DNA from: an uncultured Cohaesibacter sp.
Lineage (GTDB): Bacteria; Pseudomonadota; Alphaproteobacteria; Rhizobiales; Cohaesibacteraceae
Direction: 5' to 3'
Assembly (NCBI RefSeq): GCF_963676275.1
Contig: NZ_OY781091.1
Coordinates: forward strand, 4,409,001 to 4,473,000
DNA: 64,000 nucleotides
Positions 54,306-62,532 of the stretch are shown here, one piece after another. A program made the position numbers and the translations under genes. Position 1 is the first letter of the stretch. The number at the start of each line of letters is the position of its first letter. The notes under the pieces are model-generated. The model did no database searches and was not told the origin of the DNA. It saw nothing but the letters and a program-made list of their open reading frames with translations.

Positions 54306-55208
54306 TCAATCCCAAAACTCGCCATAGCGGTGGTTTCGGGTTTCAACTTCCTCGATTCTGGCACGAGCACTATCCCCAGCTCTAGCAACCAGCATTCCAA
54401 CAAGTGTTTCAATTAGCACAAGCGTGGCAGCATAAGAAGAGAAGAATTGTGGACTCTCTGTCGGCAAGATAAAATTGGCCGACGCATAGGACAGCGCCGG
54501 GCATGAAATATCATCGGTGATAACAACGACATATGCACCGGCATCAGCCGCCATTTCCGCCGCGACAATGGCGCGTCTGGCATAGGGAGCCTTGGTTAGA
54601 ATAATCACCGCATCCTGCTCGTTCAGTCCCACCATGGCCGAGCTGAGAGACGCCCCCATGCGTCCAGCAACCTTCCAGTTATCAGCAAAATAGCGCGCCA
54701 GATAGCCCAGATATTCCATGAATCCTGTGGAACTGAAGGCACCAAACAACAGCACCTGACGGGCATCATTGAGCCTGTCGACAACTTGCCCCAGTTGCTC
54801 CTGATTGATATCACGCTCCATTTTGCCAAGATTTTCAAGGCTTGCCGACACTTGCCGCTCGAAAAAAGAGCGGGCGTCCCCACTAGACCCGCTTTTGACG
54901 AGAAGACTGGCTCTCTCGGAAAAGGACATCGCCTGATGCCCGATTCGCTGGCGACACAATTCCTTCATCTCCTCATAACTGGCAAAGCCCAGCGTCTGGG
55001 AAAGACGGGTGAAGGTGGAAGGCGCCAGACCGGCCTTGGCTGAAACAGAACGTAAGGAATGGGTCGCGATATCCACTTCATGGTCAACCACGAAATCGGC
55101 GGCCTGCTTGAGGCGCTCGCTCAACTGGCCATATCGGCCAGATATCCTGTCCTGAATCGATTGCATGTCCGCGATGCCAGCTCCATCCAAAGTCGCACTG
55201 ATTTCCAT
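54306..55208 (-). CDS. RpiR-family transcriptional regulator
   Basis: A 300-residue regulator with an N-terminal HTH_6 domain ('SGRYGQLSERLKQAADFVVDHEVDIATHSLRSVSAKAGLAPSTFTRLSQTLGF', about 25-80) and a C-terminal SIS domain ('ARQVLLFGAFSSTGFMEYLGYLARYF', 'DAVIILTKAPYARRAIVAAEMAADAG') that usually binds phosphosugars but also other ligands. It starts the minus-strand TRAP operon and is divergent from the aminotransferase gene; GAAAC-N4-GTTTC in between is a candidate operator. Confidence 0.9.
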   Translation of the reverse strand: MEISATLDGAGIADMQSIQDRISGRYGQLSERLKQAADFVVDHEVDIATHSLRSVSAKAGLAPSTFTRLSQTLGFASYEEMKELCRQRIGHQAMSFSERASLLVKSGSSGDARSFFERQVSASLENLGKMERDINQEQLGQVVDRLNDARQVLLFGAFSSTGFMEYLGYLARYFADNWKVAGRMGASLSSAMVGLNEQDAVIILTKAPYARRAIVAAEMAADAGAYVVVITDDISCPALSYASANFILPTESPQFFSSYAATLVLIETLVGMLVARAGDSARARIEEVETRNHRYGEFWD

Positions 55209-55242
55209 AAAATTCCAATTGTTTTATCGAAAGTCAATAGTT

Positions 55243-55256
55243 GAAACAAATGTTTC
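55243..55256. promoter_or_regulatory. Candidate RpiR operator in the divergent promoter region
   Basis: GAAACAAATGTTTC is an inverted repeat (GAAAC/GTTTC arms) lying against TTGAAA (55241) and TATATA (55262), which look like promoter elements for the aminotransferase gene. Confidence 0.4.
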
Positions 55257-55363
55257 TTTGCTATATAACCCAGCCCTTAGGCCGCCTTGCCCATTCAACC
55301 GGCAAGAGCCGCCCCCCCCCATTGCTCCGGAGACTCCCCTCCGCCATAGATGCAGGCAATCCC

Positions 55364-56686
55364 ATGTCCCACATTTTTCCTCGCCACACCAAATCCAGCC
55401 TCCCCACAGTAGACCACGGCAAAGGCGTTTACCTTTATGATACAGAAGGAAAATGCTATCTGGACGGGTCTGGAGGGGCAGCCGTCTCCTGTCTGGGGCA
55501 CGGCGACAAGGATGTCATCGACGCGATCAAGCAGCAGCTTGACGCAGTACCCTTCGCCCATACCAGCTTTTTCACCTCCAAACCGGCAGAAGCTCTGGCT
55601 GACAAGCTGATCCAGCACGCTCCCAAGGGGCTGGATCGGGTCTATCCGGTCTCGGGTGGTTCCGAAGCGGTGGAAGCGGCTATCAAACTGGCGCGCCAGT
55701 ATTTTCTGGAAATCGGCCAGCCCGAGCGCAGCCACATCATCGCCCGGCGCCAGAGCTATCACGGCAACACCCTTGGCGCTCTGGCAACCGGTGGCAACCT
55801 GTGGCGTCGCGAACCCTTTGCGCCCCTGATGATCGAAACCAGCCATATTTCTCCCTGCTACGAATATCGTGACCGCAAGGAGGGAGAGAGCAGTTTCGAC
55901 TATGGCCAGCGCGTGGCCAACGAACTGGAAACGGAAATCCAGCGGGTCGGCCCTGAAAAGGTCATGGCCTTTTTTGCCGAACCGGTCGTCGGCGCAACTG
56001 CCGGCGCCTTGCCTCCCGTGGAAGGCTACTTCAAGCGCATCCGCGAAATCTGCGACCAATATGGCATCCTGTTGGTGCTGGATGAAGTCATGTGCGGCAT
56101 GGGCCGCACCGGCAGCCTGTTTGCCTGCGAGCAGGATGGCATCGCACCGGATATCCTGACCACCGCCAAAGGCCTTGGCGCAGGCTATCAGCCAATCGGC
56201 GCGATGCTCTGCACGGACACCATCTATAAGGCCATCGAAGAAGGTACCGGCTTCTTCCAGCATGGTCACACCTATATCGGCCACCCGACAGCGGCGGCTG
56301 GCGCTCTGGCGGTTCTGACCAAGCTGACCGATGGCGGCATGGTGGATCGTGCCCGTGAAACCGGCAAGAAACTGCGCTCGGCGCTTGATCAAGCCTTCGG
56401 CGAGCATCCTTATGTTGGCGACATTCGCGGCCGCGGCATGTTCGTTGGCATCGAATTTGTCGAGGACAAGGCGAGCAAGAAACCGTTTGACCCAGCTCTG
56501 GCCACCGCCAAGAATCTCAAAAAGGCAACCTTCGAGGCAGGCCTCATTTGCTATCCGATGAGCGGCACCATCGATGGCAAATTCGGTGACCACATCCTGC
56601 TGGCCCCACCCTTCATTTATGAAGACGAGCATATTGATGAACTGGTCGGCAAATTGCAGATCGCCTTCAAGAAGGTGCTGCCATGA
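55364..56686 (+). CDS. Class III aminotransferase of the TAXI/BKACE cluster
   Basis: A 440-residue PLP aminotransferase of fold-type I, subgroup III (omega type). It has 'YPVSGGSEAVEAAIKLARQY' (cofactor phosphate), 'SYHGNTLGALATGG', the 'LVLDEVMCGMGRTG' Asp, and the Schiff-base Lys near residue 269 in 'TTAKGLGAGYQPIGA'. Such enzymes act on omega- or beta-amino groups. The start at 55364 has only a weak AGG site; a longer frame runs upstream through a C9 tract. Its stop overlaps the BKACE start by 4 bases, so the two enzymes act together. Confidence 0.88.
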   Translation: MSHIFPRHTKSSLPTVDHGKGVYLYDTEGKCYLDGSGGAAVSCLGHGDKDVIDAIKQQLDAVPFAHTSFFTSKPAEALADKLIQHAPKGLDRVYPVSGGSEAVEAAIKLARQYFLEIGQPERSHIIARRQSYHGNTLGALATGGNLWRREPFAPLMIETSHISPCYEYRDRKEGESSFDYGQRVANELETEIQRVGPEKVMAFFAEPVVGATAGALPPVEGYFKRIREICDQYGILLVLDEVMCGMGRTGSLFACEQDGIAPDILTTAKGLGAGYQPIGAMLCTDTIYKAIEEGTGFFQHGHTYIGHPTAAAGALAVLTKLTDGGMVDRARETGKKLRSALDQAFGEHPYVGDIRGRGMFVGIEFVEDKASKKPFDPALATAKNLKKATFEAGLICYPMSGTIDGKFGDHILLAPPFIYEDEHIDELVGKLQIAFKKVLP

Positions 56687-57486
56687 CCATGACTGCTCAA
56701 TATTCCCCCCTTGCAGAAATCATGATCGCGCCCAATGGTGCGCGCAAGGGCAAGGCGGATCATCCCGCCCTGCCCGTCACCATCGAGGAAACCGTTGCCA
56801 CGGCCATCGCCTGTCATGAGGCAGGAGCGGACGGCATCCATGCCCATGTGCGCGATGGCGAAGGCAAGCATATTCTTGATGCGGGCCTCTATCGCGAGCT
56901 GCTCGCCGAGTTGAAACAGAATATCCCGGATTTCCAGGCCCAGATCACCACCGAAGCCGTTGGACAATATAGCCCGGCCGAGCAACGGGCACTGGTCGAG
57001 GCGGTCAACCCGTCTTCGGTTTCCATTTCCGTCAAGGAGATGCTGAGCGAGGGCGAATTGCCCCAAGTGAACCGCTTCTATCATGCTCAGGCTGAAAAGG
57101 GCACCGCCATCCAGCATATCCTTTACAGCAAGGAGGAAGTGGATATTCTGCTTGATCTCTGCACCCGCGGCGTAATTCCAGCCCAATCACTCCAATTGCT
57201 CTTCGTTCTGGGCCGCTATTCGGAAGGACAAGTCTCCTCCCCCGATGACCTGCTCGCCTTCATGCCCCGCAAGGAGGCTCTTGAGCAGCAATTGCAGATC
57301 AAGACAGACTGGGCCTGCTGCGCGTTTGGTGCCAGAGAAACAGAGTGCCTGCTGATGGCCGAGAAGCTCGGCGGCAAGTCACGCATCGGCTTTGAAAATA
57401 ACATGACCAATCTCGATGGCTCTCTGGCCAGCGACAATGCCGACCGTGTCCGGGATCTGATCCGCGCCCGCCCGGCCCAGCGTTAA
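56683..57486 (+). CDS. Beta-keto acid cleavage enzyme (BKACE, DUF849), short subfamily
   Basis: A 267-residue TIM-barrel protein of the family that condenses a beta-keto acid with acetyl-CoA and cleaves it to acetoacetate and a new CoA ester; Kce of lysine fermentation is the type. The zinc ligands H53-A-H55 ('GADGIHAHVRD') and E238 are present, with R234 just before ('SRIGFENN'). The usual Asp after the Glu is Asn here. Translationally coupled to the aminotransferase. Substrate unknown; a beta-keto acid from transamination is likely. Cytosolic. Confidence 0.85.
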   Translation: MTMTAQYSPLAEIMIAPNGARKGKADHPALPVTIEETVATAIACHEAGADGIHAHVRDGEGKHILDAGLYRELLAELKQNIPDFQAQITTEAVGQYSPAEQRALVEAVNPSSVSISVKEMLSEGELPQVNRFYHAQAEKGTAIQHILYSKEEVDILLDLCTRGVIPAQSLQLLFVLGRYSEGQVSSPDDLLAFMPRKEALEQQLQIKTDWACCAFGARETECLLMAEKLGGKSRIGFENNMTNLDGSLASDNADRVRDLIRARPAQR

Positions 57487-57498
57487 CGCACCATTAAC
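57483..57498. promoter_or_regulatory. CtrA-type box (TTAAC-N6-TTAAC) before the CHASE2 gene
   Basis: TTAACGCACCATTAAC is a second perfect TTAA-N7-TTAA site and continues into TTAACCAT, the preferred CtrA half-site. It overlaps the BKACE stop and lies about 100 bases upstream of the CHASE2-GGDEF-EAL start. Confidence 0.65.
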
Positions 57499-57598
57499 CA
57501 TAAATGCAGAAAGAGGGGTTTGCCACGCAGAAACAAACATTGCTCAACTTTTCATTTTTATAGTGCTCTCAAATAGATACTGAAAAGTCGGACTTGGA

Positions 57599-60421
57599 AT
57601 GAAGCGGGCTCCCCTCTATCGCATCCTGACGTTTCTGGTCATTGTGGTTTGCTGCATTCTGGCAAACAGGCAGGGCTGGTTTCAGCATGTCGATCACGCG
57701 ATATCAGAACAGCGCATGGCCGCCAGTACGCATCCGGCTTCGGGCGACATCATTCTGCTGGAAATCGACAATAAAAGCCTGACCTCCATCGGCGTTTGGC
57801 CATGGAACCGCTCGATCTATGCCGATATCATCGACAAAAGCTTTCAGGCTGGCGCTGAAGAACTGGCCTTTGATATAGATTTCTCGTCCAATTCAACAGA
57901 CAGTGAAGACGAGGCCTTCGCCAATGCCCTTGAAGAGGCAGACGGGCCGGTGACGCTTGCCGTATTCCAGCAATTTGCCACATCCCATATGGATGAGGAA
58001 ACCATACGCTTCAATCGCCCCATTGAAAGGCTGGCGACACGCGCCTGGCTGGCCACCGTCAATGTCATTGCGGATCTGGACGGCATCGTGCGTTCCTTTC
58101 CTCTGGCCCAGTCCATTGAGGGCGAGATTTTCCCCTCGCTGACCAGCACGCTTGGCGGAACTCAGAATATCGTGGAAGCCAGCCAGATCATCAATTTCAA
58201 CATCGACCCGGAAACCATCCCGACCTATTCGGTCATTGATCTGTTGCAGGACAAGCTGCCGCAAGACGCCCTGCAGGGGCGCAAGATACTGATCGGGGCC
58301 GGAGCGGCAGAATTGCGCGACACCATGGCCGTCCCGGTTTTTGGTGTTTTGAGCGGACCGAAACTCCAGATCGTTGCGGCAGAAAATCTGCTTCAGGGCA
58401 CCAATCTGAAAAAGGCACCGGCCAGTTGGACCCATGGTCTGGCAGCCGCTCTGCTGGTGCCGATCGCCTTCATCCTGCTATTCAGAAAATTCAACAGCTT
58501 TGGCCGCATTGCCGGCCTTATCCTTGTGGCTGGCGGCGTTGAATGGCTCGGCTACCATCTCTATTCCAACGATCATATTTTGCTCGACACCGCGACGGTG
58601 CTGGCTATTTTGCTGATCACGGCCGCTGCCCTGACGCTGTTCGAGATCGGCGTCAAATCCTTCATGCTCACCCTGTCTCTCAAACATGGGCAGAGCATAT
58701 CCGACCTGCTGGACACCATCGTGACCGATAGCCTCACAGGGATCGTTATCGTCGATGATGAAGGACGTGTTATGAGCGTCAGTCGGCAGGCACAGAAAAT
58801 CTTTGCCGGCCTCGGCTACAAAACGCAAAAAGACATGCTGATGTCTGAGGCTCTTCCCGGAGAATTTGCCGACAGAATAAGGGACTGCCTCGACAAGAGC
58901 ACCCCGGACCAGCCGCGCCGCTCCATGCAATCGCAGGAAATCAGACGCGGCGACAAAGTGCGCTATTTCGAATATTCCCTAACGCCTTCCTTCATCGCCC
59001 CGGACGGAGAAGATCTGCAAGAGGAAGGCAGACTGGTAACCCTGCTGTTTCAGGATATTACGGACAGCTATCTGGAGCAGAAGCGCCTTGAATATGCTGC
59101 CGACCACGACCCGCTGACTGACCTGCTCAACATGCAGGGCTTCTGCAACGCATTGGAAGCCCGCAATAGCACAGGCAAACCGCTCTCCCAGACGATGGTC
59201 TTTGCCTGTCAGGCACGACGTCTGGACAAGGTCAACCAGATGCTCGGCCCCGACTATAGCGAGATTCTCATCCGTCAGATCGGCCAGAGCCTTAAAGGGC
59301 TGGCGCAGTTCGACTGCATCGGCTGCACCAACCAGAAGACATTCCTGCTCGCCAGCCACAGCATCAAGACAGAAGACATGTCAAGCCTTGCAGAGACACT
59401 GCAGCAATGCCTTGAGACGCCATTTAACGTCCGCGGCCACAGCATCATCGTTGGTGCCCAGATCGGCGGTGCGGCCTTTGATGAAAGCGACATGCGAATT
59501 GCAAGAGATCTGGCAGAAGCTGCCATCATAGCTCTGGACCGCGCCCATGATTCCGGCGACAATTTGACGGTCTATTCACCAGCGCTCGCGGCCGAAGTGA
59601 AGCGGGAGCGTCTGCTTGAGCAGGAAATTCTGGGAGCGTTCGAGCGCGACGAATTCGAACTCTACTACCAGCCGCAAGTGGATCTGCAAAGCGGCAAGGT
59701 CGTTGGTTGCGAGGCGCTGGCACGCTGGAACCACAGCGAACTGGGCCTGATCCGGCCCGACCATTTCATCCCCATTCTGGAAGAGACCGGCAAGATTGTC
59801 GATCTTGGCCGCTGGATCATGAAAACAGCCTGTCAGGAAGCCATGAGCTGGCCGGAAGACGCGAGCGTTGCGGTGAATGTCTCGGCGGTGCAGTTCCAGC
59901 GCACCAACATCATGCAGGATATATGCGAAGCTCTTGATCTTTCCGGACTACCAAAGGAAAGACTTCACATCGAAATCACGGAATCGCTGTTCATCGCAGA
60001 CTCGTCCGCTGTCATTGATCAGCTCAATGCAATCCGCAAACATGGCGTCAAGATCGCATTGGACGATTTCGGCACCGGCTATTCATCCCTGAGCTATATC
60101 CATCAGTTCCCGCTGGACAAGATCAAGATCGACAGGGCCTTCATCAAGGACCTCCCCTATTCAACGGAATCGATGGCAGTCATCAATGCGGTAACGGCGC
60201 TGGCGCAGGGATTTGACATGAAAATCATCGCCGAAGGCATGGAGAATGCCGAGCAGGCAGAGGCACTCCGTACCGCCGGTTGTCATCTCGGGCAGGGCTA
60301 TTTCTTTGGCAAGCCGATGAATAGCGAAAACTTCTCAGCCTTCCTCATTCAAAATAACGCGAAGCTCAGGCTCAGTAATAATGACAGTAAGACTGGTAAA
60401 CTGTCAGCTGTAATCGGCTAA
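57599..60421 (+). CDS. CHASE2-PAS-GGDEF-EAL protein, probable c-di-GMP phosphodiesterase
   Basis: A 940-residue membrane protein: N-terminal helix, extracytoplasmic CHASE2 sensor (about 40-275), three helices (about 280-355), PAS (about 365-490), GGDEF-like domain (about 500-670) and EAL domain (about 680-930). The GGDEF signature is gone ('GCTNQKTFLLA'), but the EAL site is intact: 'CEALARWNH', 'NVSAVQFQ', 'EITESL', 'DDFGTGYSS', 'KIKIDR', 'IIAEGMEN' and 'LGQGYFFGKPM'. It should degrade c-di-GMP in response to an external signal, with the dead GGDEF as a possible GTP-sensing module. Confidence 0.93.
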   Translation: MKRAPLYRILTFLVIVVCCILANRQGWFQHVDHAISEQRMAASTHPASGDIILLEIDNKSLTSIGVWPWNRSIYADIIDKSFQAGAEELAFDIDFSSNSTDSEDEAFANALEEADGPVTLAVFQQFATSHMDEETIRFNRPIERLATRAWLATVNVIADLDGIVRSFPLAQSIEGEIFPSLTSTLGGTQNIVEASQIINFNIDPETIPTYSVIDLLQDKLPQDALQGRKILIGAGAAELRDTMAVPVFGVLSGPKLQIVAAENLLQGTNLKKAPASWTHGLAAALLVPIAFILLFRKFNSFGRIAGLILVAGGVEWLGYHLYSNDHILLDTATVLAILLITAAALTLFEIGVKSFMLTLSLKHGQSISDLLDTIVTDSLTGIVIVDDEGRVMSVSRQAQKIFAGLGYKTQKDMLMSEALPGEFADRIRDCLDKSTPDQPRRSMQSQEIRRGDKVRYFEYSLTPSFIAPDGEDLQEEGRLVTLLFQDITDSYLEQKRLEYAADHDPLTDLLNMQGFCNALEARNSTGKPLSQTMVFACQARRLDKVNQMLGPDYSEILIRQIGQSLKGLAQFDCIGCTNQKTFLLASHSIKTEDMSSLAETLQQCLETPFNVRGHSIIVGAQIGGAAFDESDMRIARDLAEAAIIALDRAHDSGDNLTVYSPALAAEVKRERLLEQEILGAFERDEFELYYQPQVDLQSGKVVGCEALARWNHSELGLIRPDHFIPILEETGKIVDLGRWIMKTACQEAMSWPEDASVAVNVSAVQFQRTNIMQDICEALDLSGLPKERLHIEITESLFIADSSAVIDQLNAIRKHGVKIALDDFGTGYSSLSYIHQFPLDKIKIDRAFIKDLPYSTESMAVINAVTALAQGFDMKIIAEGMENAEQAEALRTAGCHLGQGYFFGKPMNSENFSAFLIQNNAKLRLSNNDSKTGKLSAVIG

Positions 60422-60542
60422 ATTACCAATAGAGCAAAATATATACCACTAATACCAGCAATTTCCGGAAAAATTTCACTACAAAAAAGCACGTCGGAAA
60501 CCAAATTGCCTGTGGATTCTTGGTAGTATCGCGGTATCCAAC

Positions 60543-60557
60543 CATATTGATAATATG
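60543..60557. promoter_or_regulatory. A+T-rich inverted repeat before the BigR-type gene
   Basis: CATATT-GAT-AATATG lies about 95 bases upstream of the regulator start. BigR-type proteins bind A+T-rich inverted repeats over their own promoters, so this is a candidate autoregulatory site. Confidence 0.35.
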
Positions 60558-60650
60558 ATCTGTTTATTGAGTCGCATCGACGACAAAAAAATTGCAGATC
60601 TTTCAGTCTGCATTCCAGCCTCAATTATAAGAACAATATGGTGACTTTGA

Positions 60651-60989
60651 ATGTCCACACGCATTTTCAGTGAGGATATAGACGATACCTCCTTGGAGAG
60701 AATGGCGAGCGTTGCTGCGCAAGCCTCCAGCTTCCTCAAGGCAATTGGACATGACGGGCGTCTGATGATTCTGTGCCATCTGGCAGATGGAGAAAAGTCC
60801 GTCACCCAATTGGAAGAGTTGCTGTCGGCCCGCCAGGCTGCCGTTTCCCAGCAGCTGTCGCGATTGCGCCTTGAAGGGCTTATTGAATCGCGCCGAGAAG
60901 GTAAATCGATTTACTATCATCTCACGGATAACAGAGCCAAACGGGTCATGGATCTGGTCTATGATCTTTTCTGCGGTGAACAAGGATAG
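60651..60989 (+). CDS. ArsR-family regulator of the BigR/SqrR persulfide-sensor type
   Basis: A 112-residue winged-helix repressor ('LKAIGHDGRLMILCHLADGEKSVTQLEELLSARQAAVSQQLSRLRLEGLIESRREGKSIYYHL'). Its two cysteines are C42 ('MILCHL') and C108 ('DLFCGE'), the exact positions of the redox pair in BigR and close to SqrR; these form a polysulfide bridge in response to sulfide. No metal-site cysteines of ArsR/SmtB type are present. No sulfide oxidation genes are adjacent, so its targets are elsewhere. A strong terminator follows. Confidence 0.87.
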   Translation: MSTRIFSEDIDDTSLERMASVAAQASSFLKAIGHDGRLMILCHLADGEKSVTQLEELLSARQAAVSQQLSRLRLEGLIESRREGKSIYYHLTDNRAKRVMDLVYDLFCGEQG

Positions 60990-61018
60990 CTGCAGAAAGA
61001 GCAATGAGAAGACACAAC

Positions 61019-61040
61019 AAAGGCCGCTGATGCGGCCTTT
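61019..61040. terminator. Terminator between the BigR-type gene and iolG
   Basis: A perfect 9-bp stem (AAAGGCCGC / GCGGCCTTT, TGAT loop) lies 30 bases after the regulator and 46 past the convergent iolG stop. The T-run is short, in the stem end, for either strand. Confidence 0.75.
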
Positions 61041-61085
61041 ATTCGTTTGTCATAACCGATCCGGCAATGTCATGCGTGCGTCAGC

Positions 61086-62078
61086 TCACTGGCCAACCTT
61101 GATGACACAGCCCTTTCTATAGGATTCCCAGGCAGCTTCGGCCAGCTCGATGGCCTTGAGACCGTCGATATGATCAGGATGCTTTTCATCCTGCCCGGAA
61201 ATCACCCGACAGAAGGTCTGCAATTCCGCCTTGTAGGAAACAGCATAGCGCTCCTGGAAATAGTCAAGCAGAGGATCGCTGCGATAACCGGTCGCATTGG
61301 CCAGTGTCACCGACGTTCCTCGCAGGTTGTTGGCCCGAACCATTCCCTTGGAACCATGCACCTCGACGCGCTGGTCATAACCATAGCTCGAGCGACGGCT
61401 GTTGGTGATGATGGCAATCCGGCCTTTGGCAGACCGCAGGGTTGCTGTCGCCGTATCCAGATCTCCGATCAGCCCGATGGCCGGGTCGGTCAGAACGGAA
61501 CCGGTGGCATAAACTTCAACAATTTCGTCATCCAGCACATAGCGCGCCATATCGAAATCATGGATCATCATGTCGACGAAAATACCGCCAGACGATTTCA
61601 GATAGTCCATGGAGGGAGCGGACGGATCGCGCGAGGTGATCTGCACCAGCTCAACCTCACCCACTTCGCCATTCTGGATATTGCGTTTGACAGCATTGAA
61701 GTTGGTATCAAAACGCCGGTTGAAACCGACCATCATCTTGACGCCAGCCTTCTCCACGGCAGCCACGCACTCACGAACCTTGTCCATATTCAGGTCGATC
61801 GGCTTTTCGCAGAAAATATGCTTGCCGCCATTGGCCGCTTCCAGAATCTGTTCCGCATGCTCATTGGCAGGCGACGCAATGATCACGGCATCGATATCGG
61901 GGTCGTCCACGATTTCCAGAAGCGAAGCACGGGCGGCCCCGGTCATGGCTTGAACATAAGCGGCAGCCTCATCGACCGGATCATGGATGGCGACAATCTC
62001 GACATTGTCGAGCGCGCTGACGGATCTGGCGTGAATTTGGCCAATGCGGCCGGCTCCCAAAAGACCGATACGGATCAT
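61086..62078 (-). CDS. iolG: Inositol 2-dehydrogenase-type oxidoreductase
   Basis: A 330-residue Gfo/Idh/MocA-family NAD-dependent dehydrogenase. The Rossmann motif is 'GLLGAGRIGQIHA' at the N-terminus, 'CEKPIDLN' holds the conserved Lys, and 'GGIFVDMMIHDFDMARYVL' the catalytic Asp and His, as in myo-inositol 2-dehydrogenase. No other iol gene is adjacent, so a related polyol or sugar substrate is possible. It is monocistronic, convergent with the BigR-type gene. Confidence 0.85.
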   Translation of the reverse strand: MIRIGLLGAGRIGQIHARSVSALDNVEIVAIHDPVDEAAAYVQAMTGAARASLLEIVDDPDIDAVIIASPANEHAEQILEAANGGKHIFCEKPIDLNMDKVRECVAAVEKAGVKMMVGFNRRFDTNFNAVKRNIQNGEVGEVELVQITSRDPSAPSMDYLKSSGGIFVDMMIHDFDMARYVLDDEIVEVYATGSVLTDPAIGLIGDLDTATATLRSAKGRIAIITNSRRSSYGYDQRVEVHGSKGMVRANNLRGTSVTLANATGYRSDPLLDYFQERYAVSYKAELQTFCRVISGQDEKHPDHIDGLKAIELAEAAWESYRKGCVIKVGQ

Positions 62079-62532
62079 ATAGATTTCTCCAAGTTGCGTT
62101 TCTGCATGCTATTAGCGAAGTCGGAACACCCGCATATGACGGTCAAGAATCACAGCGTGCTGGTTCCGGCAGATGTCCACCGAATAGTTCTGACCATCGC
62201 TCAGGCGTAAGTGAGTTAGACCTTGGTATGGTTCAAATGGCACATTCCAGGTCAGATAGTCAAATAGATGGGCATGCTAAAGGTCACTTCCGGCCATTTT
62301 CTAACATATTGGACTTTGTGGGAATAGCGACGCCGAACCGATGGAAGCTATGCAGCAACGTCATATCGATTTTGTCCAGATATGAATTGCTCTCTTCTCT
62401 CGCGCCAGATTTCAAGCCAATTTGCCACCAAATACAAAAAAGGCGCCCGGAAAACCGGACGCCTGACAGTGATATTGACTGTGACACTGGCTGTGCCAAA
62501 AGAGAGCCAAAGCCCCCGTTATAACGGCTGCT
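62079..62532. other. Gene-free stretch between iolG and icd
   Basis: No credible gene in 454 bases. It should hold the iolG promoter and contains the icd terminator at 62435-62463. No operator stands out. Confidence 0.4.
62435..62463 (-). terminator. Rho-independent terminator after icd
   Basis: On the minus strand a 9-bp stem with one G-U pair (GGCGUCCGG / CCGGGCGCC, TTTT loop) is followed by TTTTTT, about 70 bases past the stop. Confidence 0.88.

Noticed and set aside
55295-56632. Long open frame antisense to the aminotransferase gene (445 codons)
   Set aside because: Complete overlap with a clear PLP enzyme; composition typical of a shadow frame.
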